DNA of 64,000 bases from the NCBI RefSeq assembly GCF_041146795.1, contig NC_135172.1, positions 36,069,623-36,133,622 of the forward strand, written 5' to 3'. The notes under the pieces are model-generated. The model was given only the letters and a program-made list of their open reading frames with translations, was not told where the DNA came from and ran no database searches. Shown here piece after piece: positions 24,101 to 34,500 of the stretch (position 1 is the stretch's first letter; every line of letters starts with the position of its first letter). The stretch comes from Maylandia zebra (lineage: Eukaryota > Chordata > Actinopteri > Cichliformes > Cichlidae). Position numbers and translations under genes: made by a program.

Positions 24101-27100
24101 AGAATAGGTAGGGATTGTTTACACAGTACTGTGCTGTGTGTTTGTTGCACACTACTGTAGAGGCTAATCTAATCTTCTTGGTCAGATATATTTTGAATGT
24201 CAAAGTCATGCTTTTTGAATCAACACAGAAAGAGGTCTGATAAAATGTGTCTTATTTAGGATACCCCTGCCAGAACTCAAAGACTCAGACAAGCTGGACA
24301 AGATCATGTACATGAAGGAGGCCACGAAAAGGATTCGTCTAGGATCAGATAACCTCCCCTCTGTCTGCTTCTACACTTTTCTCAATGCATACCAGGTAAA
24401 GCTTTATGATGCATTTAATTTGTTTGCCAGAGGAGCAGCAGTTCTCCAAAATGATGGTTAGTCAATACCTATTTTTTTGGCCATAGTTTCAGTTGACTTA
24501 TGTTTTCCTATAGAGGGGACAAATAAAAATGGGGAAAAAATAATTTTATCCCACACCTGGAGACTTGTTCATGAGTGATGAATTTAAAAAACAAAAAAAC
24601 CTCATTATGTTTCCGGTGTAGGGAAATATGTAGGATTGCGTTCTGATTGTGGGTGTTTGGATATGATATCGGTCGTAGTTTCAGAATTGTCATACCTCTA
24701 ATGATTGTGCATTGAAGCAGTGAAAACTATGACATAAATTAATTGTATTTATTTTCTTAAGGGTCTGACTGCAGTGGACTTCACTGATGACTCCAGCCTG
24801 ATCGCAGGAGGCTTTGCTGACTCCACAGTACGAGTGTGGAGTGTCACACCGAAAAAGCTCCGCAAAGTCAAGTCTGCAGCAGGTACACTATTTTATACTG
24901 ACAACATCTTTACTTTTCTAAAACATTGCCCTTGAATTTTTTCCTATTTTCTTTCAAGACTTGAACTTGATTGACAAAGAGTCAGACGATGTGCTGGAAA
25001 GGATCATGGATGAGAAGACGGCCAGCGAATCAAAGATAATGTATGGACACAGTGGACCAGTGTATGGCATCAGCTTCAGCCCGGACAGGTAGAGCCACTC
25101 GTCCACCTGACGATAATGGAGATTACATGTTTTTTGTTAAATCCTTTAAAAATTACACTATTTATTAGGGTGCAACGATACACAAAATTCACGGTTCGGT
25201 TCGATACTTTGGTGTCACGGTTCGATATTTTTTCGATACAAAAAAAATGTTCATGCCTTTTTAATGTCATTTATTAAATTTTCACTTCACATTCCGCACC
25301 ACATCTCTGTGCGTTCATCATTTGTTTGAAGCCAGCTCACCTCCTGCAACTACTTTTCCGAGAATACGTGCTTCTTTTGTGGTTCGGACTCCTGACATTT
25401 CTTTGGAGGTGGAGGAACATCACAGTAATTGCTTAAAGGAGCTTCTTCGACATCTTTAAGAGTTCTAAACAAATGTCTGTCCTCCTGAAAATCTTATGTA
25501 TGTAAACACGCGTTGCAACTTCTTATCTTGTGCGCGTTTTTTATTTTGACAGCGAATGGGCACCTGCGGACCACTTATGTGCAGCCCCGGTTATATAGCT
25601 CGTCATATTGCAGCCACAGAAATTATTTTGTCCATGAAACCATAAAGCTGCACTTTCTTTTTGCCTTATAGTCTGATTTGTCATAACTTTTCCGTTTTGT
25701 GGTAAGCTTTTCTTTGGCTGTCACTTCTTCACCCTGACCTGTCTTATTTGGCTCAGCAGAACTGAAATATATATCCTGCTGCTTTTACACACGCACTCAC
25801 ATAACGCTCAGCGATTCTCTGCGCGATCAACCTCTCACATGTTTAAGCTTGCTGCGGGAGATTTCACTTGTCATGTTTGCATAGTAAGCTAACGATTGAT
25901 AAGACGATGTCAGAGGAATTGGTGCGCAAATTATCATCACTCACCAATCAGTGCTGTCGCTCTCTATACACAGTTCGCGCGATTGCAAAGTGAAAGCAAA
26001 AAACAAGCGCAAATTCAAACGCGATTTCAATATGTCACATATTGACAGTGGCTCACCGATGCCAATGACATAATTACCCAGCTACATTTCTGAAAGAATG
26101 CAAAAGCATTGACATATATTTTTCCTTCCTACGATAGCCCGACGGGCAGGGCAGAGATAGATTTTGGTAGCCCGACTGGAAAAATCGCTAGCCCCAGGAT
26201 GTCGGGCTAGCGATTTTGCGAGCCCTGTATCTGATTGAGGAATCACTCATCTTTGGAAAAGAGAGTTTATTACAGAGAAATGGCTCTTTCCAAAATAAAA
26301 GCTATACTATCCGCTTCTTCTGGGCTATATTCTCAGCAGCATATTAAACATATCAGGTCCCCATAAGGAGAATCATGTGCTAACAGCTGTCTAAATGACT
26401 CGGGTAAAGTTTGTAGCATGCGTGCTTGTTGTTTTTGTCTGCTTCCACTTGTCTTTGCACTAGGATGATGTCGGCGTAAATGTGCAGTCATATTCGTTGT
26501 GTTCCCACTAGTGCTGTCAGTGTTAATCTCGTTGAAATGACGTTAACGCCACAACACGGCAAATCTCTGTTAACGAGCTACCGCCGATCGCCCCGTGCAT
26601 GGGGCTGGACGGCCAGCACGTTAACGAGCTAACTGCGCTAACACACTAGCTCCCACCCATGTAATTGAGCATTGCGTGGCACATCCAACATACTGTTTTA
26701 CTTTAGTCCATGACGCGCTTACCTTCAGGGTCATACGTCACATGAAAACCAAAATAGTTCCAAACGCCACATCTGAATGAGGGTGGAGGAGGTTAAATTT
26801 GCCATGTTGCAAGGAGAGCTTAGCTTTCGTCTCGCTAGCTTGCCCTGCGCTCAGTGAATCTGCGTTCGACTACTCCGCCTAGGCTGCACTGTCGAGCGCA
26901 GATCCACTGAGCGCTCAACACAGACAGCATCGTCAGAAGGAAAGTTGATCAAATAAATTAAAAATGTTGTATTGTTCGATACATATGCGTACTGAACCGA
27001 AAGCACTGTATCGAACGGTTCAATATCGATACGAATATCGTTGCACCCCTACTATTTATTTATTTATACAACAGATCAAGCTGTATATGTCATGAAAATG

Positions 27101-28278
27101 TTTCTCTCTTTTCAGAAACTACTTGTTGTCCAGTTCAGAAGATGGTACAGTAAGGTTATGGAGTCTCCTAACGTTTACTTGTTTGGTGGCCTACAAAGGG
27201 CACAACTACCCAGTGTGGGACACGCAGTTTTCCCCCTATGGCTACTATTTTGTGTCTGGAGGACATGACAGGGTAGCCCGGTAAGAAACTTCAGACCTTG
27301 TTTTGTAATTATTTGATAGCATATTGGAACATCATGTTGTTGTTGATCCACATTGGCTCCTTCTACAGGTGCTTTTCATTGGTCCACCTTCTGCTCTTTT
27401 TTTTTTTTTTCTTCTTTCTTAACAGACTCTGGGCGACAGATCACTACCAGCCTCTGCGGATATTTTCTGGTCACCTGGCTGACATCACTTGCACTCGTTT
27501 TCACCCAAACTCCAATTATGTTGCCACAGGATCATCTGACCGTACCATCCGTGTGTGGGATGTCCTAAGTGGAAACTGTGTGCGCATCTTCACTGGTCAT
27601 AAGGTTAGAGTTCAACAGACATCATTTAGAAAATGTCATTTTAGTCACATTATATTGAAATGTGCATAATTGTTCATGTAATGATGTATAGTGCAGCACA
27701 GCTAGAAATAGTAAATGCTGTTTAAACATCTGTGAATCTAATATTTTAATGTCATCTTCCAGGGTCCCATCCATTCACTCGCTTTTTCCCCCAATGGGAA
27801 GTTTTTGGCATCAGGGGCCACTGATGGCAGAGTCCTCCTGTGGGACATTGGCCATGGATTGATGGTGGGAGAGCTCAAGGGCCACACAGATACCATCTAT
27901 TCCCTCAGGTTCAGCAGGGATGGTGAAATCCTTGCTTCCGGTGAGTGTTGCAAGTTTCTTTATACTTTTCCATCAAGCGATTAACCTCAAACAAAAATGA
28001 TATGACATGGTCACGGCTCAAAAATGCACTATAGCCAGAGTGACAAAGTGTAATGTTTTCCAGGTTCTATGGACAACACGGTTCGCCTGTGGGATGTAAT
28101 GAAAGCATTCGATGACTTGGAAACAGATGACTTCACGGCAGCTACGGGACACATCCATTTACAAGATAACTCCCAGGAGCTTCTGCTAGGCACCTACACG
28201 ACTAAATCAACACCTGTTATACACCTTCACTTCACCCGGAGGAACCTGCTTCTGGCTGCTGGAGCCTTCAATCCTTGA
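21182..28278 (+). CDS. taf5: TAF5, TFIID subunit with WD40 propeller
   Basis: TAF5 is a scaffold subunit of the nuclear TFIID complex that helps place TBP at promoters. Eleven exons join into 750 codons: 21182-21602, 23081-23309, 23404-23719, 23944-24107, 24260-24395, 24762-24882, 24959-25088, 27116-27280, 27426-27603, 27763-27940, 28064-28278, all with GT-AG junctions and consistent phase. The start ATGGCGGCC is chosen because it has a good context and matches the family's MAA start. An upstream in-frame extension to 21146 is unlikely. Features: low-complexity N-terminus, LisH-like helix (about residues 60-90), the NTD2 dimer/helical domain (SAYSQQGDPTLYEVYYSDLK onward, residues about 150-300), an acidic then Lys-rich linker (DDEDEEAENEEGKPKKKKPK), and a C-terminal WD40 propeller with repeated GH...WD signatures (GHSGPVYG, GHNYPVWD, GHLADITC, GHKGPIHS, GHTDTIYS). 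Human TAF5 is about 800 aa; the difference is in the N-terminal low-complexity part. A poly(A) signal is at 28540-28545. Confidence 0.98.
22020..22880 (+). pseudogene. Decayed L1-like ORF2 fragment in taf5 intron 1
   Basis: In shifted plus-strand frames the segment reads FKHWANKGIAAICTMFKGEK (about 22225), then ERLKEKLELGEDEQF, ISALYRDLRSCRKT (about 22440) and HVFWSCQKIKGLWNKM (about 22700). These follow the order of the C-terminal part of an L1/Tx1-type ORF2: the W-NKG-I...F block after reverse transcriptase, the ISALY block, and the H-FW-C region near the end. Frames are broken by stops and frameshifts. No clear poly(A) or target-site duplication was found. The opposite-strand open frame at 22091-22507 is a shadow. 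Confidence 0.6.
25158..27059. mobile_element. hAT-type DNA transposon in taf5 intron 7 with 8 bp target-site duplication
   Basis: The 8 bp CTATTTAT occurs at 25158-25165 and 27052-27059. Between them, the left end TAGGGTGCAACGATAC and the reverse complement of the right end, TAGGGGTGCAACGATATTCG, form terminal inverted repeats, with further mirrored words (GGTTCGGTTCGATAC and GAACGGTTCAATATCGATAC). An 8 bp duplication and AGGGGTGCAACG-type ends indicate the hAT superfamily. The 1886 bp interior has no long transposase frame, so it is non-autonomous or decayed. It contains an inner hairpin around 26182-26219. The element lies in an intron, and exon 8 (27116) starts 56 bases after it, so it approaches the branch-point zone without breaking the exon. 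Confidence 0.85.
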
Positions 28279-28579
28279 GACTATTTCCCTCTGAGAACAT
28301 AATCAATGGAAGCTAGAAATTATGCAAAACTCTGACTGCCAGAAGTAACTGAGGAAGGTTATGGCACAGTGAAAATAACTATTTATCAGTTTACATTTGG
28401 CTAGCATAACAAATTAGGTTAGCCAACTATGAGAGCCAAACAGAGGACTGTATGTTTAAGTCGTTGTGTTGAGTACAGCCTTACTGAATACATGGCTGAC
28501 ATTTCTGTATTATAGTCTTTTATACTGGTGCACACTGTAAATAAAGAAAAGTGTTTTCTATGTTTTGGGCATAGATGTT

Positions 28580-29398
28580 TTTATTGTTAACATTGGAAAA
28601 CCAAACACTCAAATTTCATTACAAGCATGTCCAGCTGCTCTTTCCATTCCAAGCTGTTTGAAATGATGGGCAAATGGAAGCCTGTAAGGACAAAAGAGAG
28701 TCAATCAATTCAACTGAATAACTACAACATGGTGCCAAAGAACACTTTCACATGTGGCAGAGTAAACGACCTGCTTTGCCATGCAAGCCACAGTTGCTTC
28801 CCCAATACTTTTCAAAACGAGCAAGATATGAGTTTCTATTCGTTAGCAATTTATCGTTTTTATGCACAGCAAAAAACATTGTTTGCATACCACAGACAAA
28901 ATACACATTTAGTGCAAATATGCAAGTGTAGTAATAGATAAGCAGAATAAGCATGGGTGATAAATATGGATCATAACTCTTCTTTCAGCTGCTCCCTTCA
29001 GGAGTCACCACAGTGGATTATCAGCCTCCATCTCTCCCCACCCTAGCATCCTCTGTCACACCAACCCCCTGCATATCCTCCTTCACTACAGCTCCATATT
29101 ACCATATAAATATGGGTCATAAATTCTACCATTAAGAGCAGAATAAAATTCTGTGTAATAAAATATAATTCAAGCTAACAATCAGAATTTCATCAATGTT
29201 TTGGTTTAGCAGGGAGTAGTGAAGAGTTACTATCGCAGTTTGAAAATCAGATATATTTAAAAGAAATAAATCACCTAATGACAACAGTAACGTTCTGCTA
29301 AAATTTGACTTGACCATAGTACTTGGAAAGCTGGTGGCTGGTTGCTTGCCTACAGACTGTTAACACTGAAAAGCAGAAAGACTAACATACTTACATAA
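28580..29398 (-). other. atp5mk: Probable atp5mk 3' UTR
   Basis: Downstream of the atp5mk stop on the minus strand, the first clear AATAAA is the complement of 28580-28585, only about 40 bases past the taf5 poly(A) signal at 28540-28545. If used, the two genes end tail to tail with abutting 3' ends. The UTR would carry the LINE tail at 28977-29097. A shorter UTR using a variant signal is possible. Confidence 0.35.
28977..29097 (-). mobile_element. 3' tail of a non-LTR retrotransposon (copy 1)
   Basis: On the minus strand it reads toward a conserved end: GAGATGGAGGCTGATAATCC, CTGTGGTGACTCCTGAAG, GGAGCAGCTGAAAGAAG. From memory this matches the widespread teleost LINE end 'GGCAGATGATCCGCTGTGGCGACCCCTAACGGGAGCAGCCGAAAGAAGAAG'-type tail, here with several substitutions. 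It is 5' truncated to about 120 bases. Same family and orientation as 29812-30240. Confidence 0.6.
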
Positions 29399-29714
29399 TC
29401 ACTTTTCTGTGACAGCAGGCTTTTTCTTAGGCTTCAATTTGAAGAAAAGGGCGATGGCTGCAAGGCTAGCATATGTGGCCAAAACACACTAAAAAAAAAA
29501 AAAGGGGGGGGGGGGGTATATAAATGCTGTGAGCAATGCAGTATGACAAAGTATGACAGCAGCAGGGACGTAGAGCTTCTTGCTTTTAAACAATTATACA
29601 ATTAAGCAGTTTATATACACAACTCACATTCCTCCTTCCTGTGATTGTGTATGAATTGAAGTACTTGGCAATTCCAGTGAACTGGTGCTGGGTTCCAGCG
29701 TCATGTCCTGCCAT
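29399..29714 (-). CDS. atp5mk: ATP5MK (DAPIT/USMG5), small membrane subunit of mitochondrial ATP synthase
   Basis: ATP5MK is a single-span inner-membrane subunit that supports dimerisation and stability of the F1Fo ATP synthase. Two coding exons, 29628-29714 (29 codons from ATG) and 29399-29488 (29 codons plus TGA), give a 58-residue protein, the same length as the human one. Recognised words are QFTGIAKYFNSYTITGRRN in exon 1 and CVLATYASLAAIALFFKLKP with a Lys-rich end in exon 2; the hydrophobic stretch of exon 2 is the membrane segment. The junction is phase 0 with donor GTGAGT. A splice acceptor at 29733-29734 (minus strand) shows a 5' UTR intron, and a plausible noncoding first exon lies at or above 30916. 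Too short for ordinary ORF cut-offs. The gene is divergent from pdcd11. The exon 2 acceptor has an unusual homopolymer tract. Confidence 0.97.
29491..29516 (-). other. atp5mk: Homopolymer polypyrimidine tract of the atp5mk exon 2 acceptor
   Basis: On the plus strand the run is about 13 A followed by about 13 G. Read on the minus strand it is C13 then T13, then the AG of the acceptor. It therefore serves as the polypyrimidine tract. Homopolymers of this length slip in replication and sequencing, so the exact count is uncertain. Confidence 0.85.
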
Positions 29715-29811
29715 GATGGATATCAGATGGTCCTACACAAGAAAAATGGCAAATAAATAATTAGTATACTATATGATAAGCAGATATATTGACTGTACAG
29801 AAAAATAACGT

Positions 29812-30240
29812 CTTCCAGATGCTCCCTTTAGGGGTTGCCACTGTGCATCACCTGCCTCCGTCTCACCCTATCCCTAACATCCTCGACTGTCACACCAAAC
29901 CTCTGCATAGCCTCCTTCGCTACATTTGTGAATCTTCTCTGTGATCTTCCTCTTATCCTCCTGTCTGGCAGCTCCAGCATCTTATTCTCAATTTAACCAC
30001 CCTCTTCTCTACACTCAAACCATCCTATCCTCCCCTCTTGAACTTTGTATTCAAAGCGTTCAACCTGAGCTGTCCCTCAGATATATAATAATTTCTAATT
30101 CTGTCCATCCTGGTTACGCCCAATGGAAATTTTAACATCTTTAACACTCCCACTTCCAGGTTGCCCACCTGTCTTTCTGTTAACGCAACCATCTCACTAC
30201 CATCGTCTAAAACTCCATTTTCACTCTTGCTGAAAGAACA
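29812..30240 (-). mobile_element. 3' part of a non-LTR retrotransposon (copy 2) in the atp5mk 5' UTR intron
   Basis: On the minus strand the sequence reads ELPDRRIRGRSQRRF, then AKEAMQRFGVTVEDVRDRV and the tail GTGGCAACCCCTAAAGGGAG. The order (RMLELP, GRPQRRF, KEDM, GVTEEDV, then a CGACCCCTAA-type tail) is the C-terminal end and 3' UTR of a fish LINE, which I would place near RTE/Rex-type elements without certainty. It is longer than copy 1 (28977-29097), with the same orientation. Confidence 0.6.
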
Positions 30241-30915
30241 AGTTCTCCCAAATGATTATTACACTTTGTAAGTAAATCATGTCTCTATTTAATGGTAGTG
30301 ATTTGGTTGGGAGCTATTGATCAGAGAAGGCATGACACGACATATTATCATTTTCTGTAAATGTAGAGAGAGGTGAATTCAGAAATCATCAAGGTCCTAA
30401 CAGAGACTATAGCTAAAATAAATTAATTCCTAGTACTGGGTAGACTTTATGGGTGTTATTTGAGAAGGGGGAGCTCGAGCACGTTTGCAACTACTACTCT
30501 GATGCACAACAAAAAACCTATCGGTAAATTAGCTACTTAAAATTAGTACCAGCATAGTTACATAAGAGAAGTTACAGCCTTTATAGTTGCTAGCCCAACA
30601 TGGTACGTCATTAAAATATGACCGACGTGAAGGACATGTCTTCGCATGAACACCTAAAATGCCAGGTTTTGCTTCTGGTTAAACAACGCTGCAATTCAAA
30701 TGCATTAATACAAGACATTTTAGCGAGTAATGCACACTCTGTAGTCAGTTAACGTTAGCTTGCTAGGTTAGCTTGCTAGGTAGTTTATTAGTTTCAGATC
30801 CATGGCTTAAGCAGTACAACATCACAGATGCATTGTAAAGACAACTTGACTCTACTTATAACTGCTCAAAGCAAAGTAAGTGGTCCAACTTCTTTCTCAA
30901 GGTCTTGAGGCTTAC

Positions 30916-31193
30916 CTTAAACACTCGAGCACAGTACAACCAGAATGAGACAGGTGCCCTTCAGCAGAGGCCGCAATGCTAAACTCGCTAGGAAGTCCCG
31001 CCCATGGTCAGCGATCTAGGACTGCGCCATTATTTGTTAAAAATACTGTCACTCAAATTTAAGGCCGAGAGCGTTCACTGAATGGCTAAAGTCGGTGCCA
31101 ATTATTCGTTCTTCGCGGTCATTGGACAAAATTTGAAACGCCCACCGGAGTTTTTCTTCCGGGCTAAGGTCATGGCGTGTTGCTGAACAGCAT
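30916..31193. promoter_or_regulatory. Shared head-to-head promoter of atp5mk and pdcd11
   Basis: A minus-strand donor (GGTAAG, complement of 30911-30916) marks the end of a noncoding atp5mk exon. A plus-strand donor at 31194 (CAT|GTGAGT) ends the first pdcd11 exon, and an acceptor at 31522-31523 begins the exon with the ATG. The interval contains an ETS/GABP word TTCTTCCGGGC (about 31154), GC-rich patches and a YY1-like CATGGCG. No TATA box is seen. The two genes' first exons are at most about 200-280 bases apart, so they probably share a bidirectional promoter. Confidence 0.6.
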
Positions 31194-31544
31194 GTGAGTT
31201 TGGATAGCCACAAACCGGAGATTTAATGTAAGAAACCTTTCATGATTCTGATTGTATATTTAAATGTACGTTTACAGCAATACATCATATATTTAAATCT
31301 TCAGTCCAGTGGAGGTTTTTTGCTAGTGTTTGTTCGTTTTATACCCGGTATTATTTAGCTCGTAATGTCGTGCATTTGGAGTGATTAGATCGACGAATAC
31401 AGATGGACTTTTATCACTAAATAAAATAATCTGGCTCTCGCAGTCTCAGTGATTTGAAACTTGTGCACATGTGAACTAATAACAATTAGATGTCTTTTAT
31501 AATGGCGACATTATTTTTCTTAGACGTCTTAAAGAACTTCATAG

Positions 31545-34500
31545 ATGGCATCGGCGGTGGAGGACTTCCCTCGAGGAGGGACAGCAAAGAAGTCTACTGG
31601 GAGTAAAACAGTGGTTCATCGAACAGAAGCGGACAATCTGTTTCAGGTAGATTTTAACTTCCATCTGTTTTTGTCTGTCTTACTGAGTGTAAAAAGAATT
31701 GATCTGGGTTCAGAGTGCAGACAAAAGTGATCAAAATTAATAACCACAGGTATGTTTTTCACAAGAAATCCTTTTTAGTTATTCAGTTTCAACTCGGAGT
31801 TCCTTTTTTGTAATGTGACAATAGCATGTACAAATGAAAATTAAATTGGAATTTATCTTTTGTTGACCCGAATGTGTTGCTGCCTACATCTTGTGGAGAG
31901 GCATTGCCAGATGTACAGTGAAGCCGTCCATATCACTAACCCAGCCCTTCTGCTACTCTGCATCTGGAATCACTTCTGCACAGAAGTACTTCTCAACTCA
32001 AAGTTGGCTCTGTTTTGGCTCAGAAACTCTGTGGCTTCCACTGCAAATCAAATTATAAATGAAACAGACATCAGTGAGGCAGAATTGATTGTTACTGCCC
32101 CTGATGCATCTAGCACAGGACAGACCTGGCAAAGAGATCTGCTCTTTGCCACACCCGAGCTCCTTAGCTATGAGGTTAGGCCAATATTGTTTAAAAAAAA
32201 AAAAAATCCCTTGATGTCACCTGGTCTTAAATAGGCTATTGTATACTACAACACTAGAGTGTATTATTAAAACATATTTCACATTTGGCAATAATTTGCT
32301 TTTCTCTTGCAGTCTAATGAGCAAGCTGAAACCAAGAAAAGAAAGGCAGGAGCCAAAGATGACAGCAAAAAGCTCAAGAAGCAAAAGGCAGAGGAAAAGA
32401 AAGTTGGCCTGACACTTAACGCTCCAGTCAAATGTGTGGAAATTCTGCATGTTAAGGTAATCAATCTCCCAATAACCTCTACAGTACATATACAGTATTT
32501 GAATGGGTTTTTTACGTTTCATTTCTTCTGTGTTTTCTGCATCTAAAAAAAATAACACTCTTAAGCAATTTTTTAAGCTCTTGCAGGATGCTCGTCTCAG
32601 TAACGGCTTGTGTGTGTTTTTTCCCAGGATGTGAAGGAGGGCATGCTGATGCTAGGCTGTGTGAAAGAGGTGACAGACTTTGAGGTGACCGTCAGCCTGC
32701 CTAGTGGCCTGCAAGGCTTTCTCAGCATCAAGAACATCTGCGATTCATACACCAAGCTGCTGAGTGAGCAGCTGGACTCAGCTGACACAGAGGTTGGCCT
32801 ATATAGTAATGAACAGAATGTTGTAGGAGATTTGAATTGTCTTGGTGTTGAGGACATTTCTGCTTGTGAGTGTGCAACAGTGTAATTCAGTCCACAATAT
32901 TCATAAAATCTTTTAAAAAATCAAGACAACATTTCTATATTTGTATATTCTATAACACCGTCTTCGCTCACATACTCAAAATGTGTTAGCTGACCCTCAT
33001 ACATAGTAACTCTGTATTAACTGTGTTTTAATTGTTGTGCAGCGTTTTGTGACTTTTAGGTCTGTAAAAGTGCCATATTAATTACTTTATACTTTGTAGG
33101 AAATCTGCTCTTTGCCACACCTTTTCTACCCCGGCATGGTGCTCAGGTGTGTGGTTGCCAAGTTGGATGTAACGAAGAGAGGCTCGCTTAGCATCCAGCT
33201 GTCAATCAATCCAAAACTGGTCAACAAAAGTCTGACCCCGAGTGGACTGAAAACTGGCATGGTGAGCTGTTAGTGAGAGTAACTGTTTAAAAACATCCAT
33301 CAAACCTGCATTTACAGAAATTGTTGTATCTTTTGTGTAGGTCTTGAGTGCGTGTGTGGAGAGCGTGGAGGATTACGGCTACATCATTGACATTGGTGTC
33401 AGTGGAACCAAGGCCTTTCTGTCTAAGGAATCCCTGAAATTCAAACACAACAATGCTCAAGGTATGGAAAATAACTTGTTGCTCATTTTGGGAAACAGTT
33501 GTTTTGTTTTTCATGCATGATTTGGTTGTGTTTCATTAGGACATTGCAGATGTTTTCAGTTTTTATAAAACAAATGTAATCAGTTGTTTTTTTTTAAAAG
33601 GATCTCTCAAGCATTTGTGGTTTCTCCACATGTACAGAGCTGAAAGTGGGTCAGTATTTGACTTCCCAAGTAGAAGAGGTGAAGAATGATGGTCGCGTGG
33701 TCCAGCTTTCTGCTAACTTGACTACGATTGCTCAGACTTGTGCTGAACCCAAGCAGGGCTGGAACCTCACAACACTTCTTCCTGGCCTTCTGGTCAAAGC
33801 TGCCATCAAGGAGGTAAAGACAGTGTTTTTATGTTATCCGCTATATGTGTTCTGCTACTAAAACAACATGAAACAATCACCAGTGAAATATAACCTCTGA
33901 ACTGCATGTAAAAGCCAGTATGTTGGTATTGCAGGTGACCAAACACGGCCTGATCCTGGACTTCCTGTCCTCGTTTAATGGCCAGGTGGATTTTCTCCAC
34001 ATGGAGCCAGAACAGGCTTCCAGCTACACTAAGGGACTTCAGGTAAAGTAGACCTGGCATGTTTAACACAGCGCTTATGATAAATGGGTGTTTAGAAATT
34101 TTGATGCCATGTGATAATTTGAGAGTACAAACCTCTTTTTGCATCCATCCATTCAGGTGAATGCGCGCGTGCTGTACATCGAGCCACAGACTCGTCTGGT
34201 GGGAATGAGCCTGCGCAGCCACCTTATTCATCTTGAGACTGGGATTGAGCCCGTTCCTGCAGGTAGGGAACGGATTGGAGAGGTGGTGAAGGAGTGCAAG
34301 ATGACCGCTATGCACCACCTGTCTGGAGGAGTGTTGGAACTTCCGGACAAAACGTTGGCCTTTGTACATGTAAGTCAGCGTGATGCTTTGGACAAACTTT
34401 AACTTTTATAAATCTTGTATTTATATATTTTTTCTTCATAAGATGAGATTGAGATCATTTTGTTGTCTGCGTTGACAGCGGAACCACCTGAAGGAGTCTA

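Noticed and set aside
33806-34369. 187-residue minus-strand ORF
   Set aside because: Antisense shadow across pdcd11 exons 7-8 and introns.
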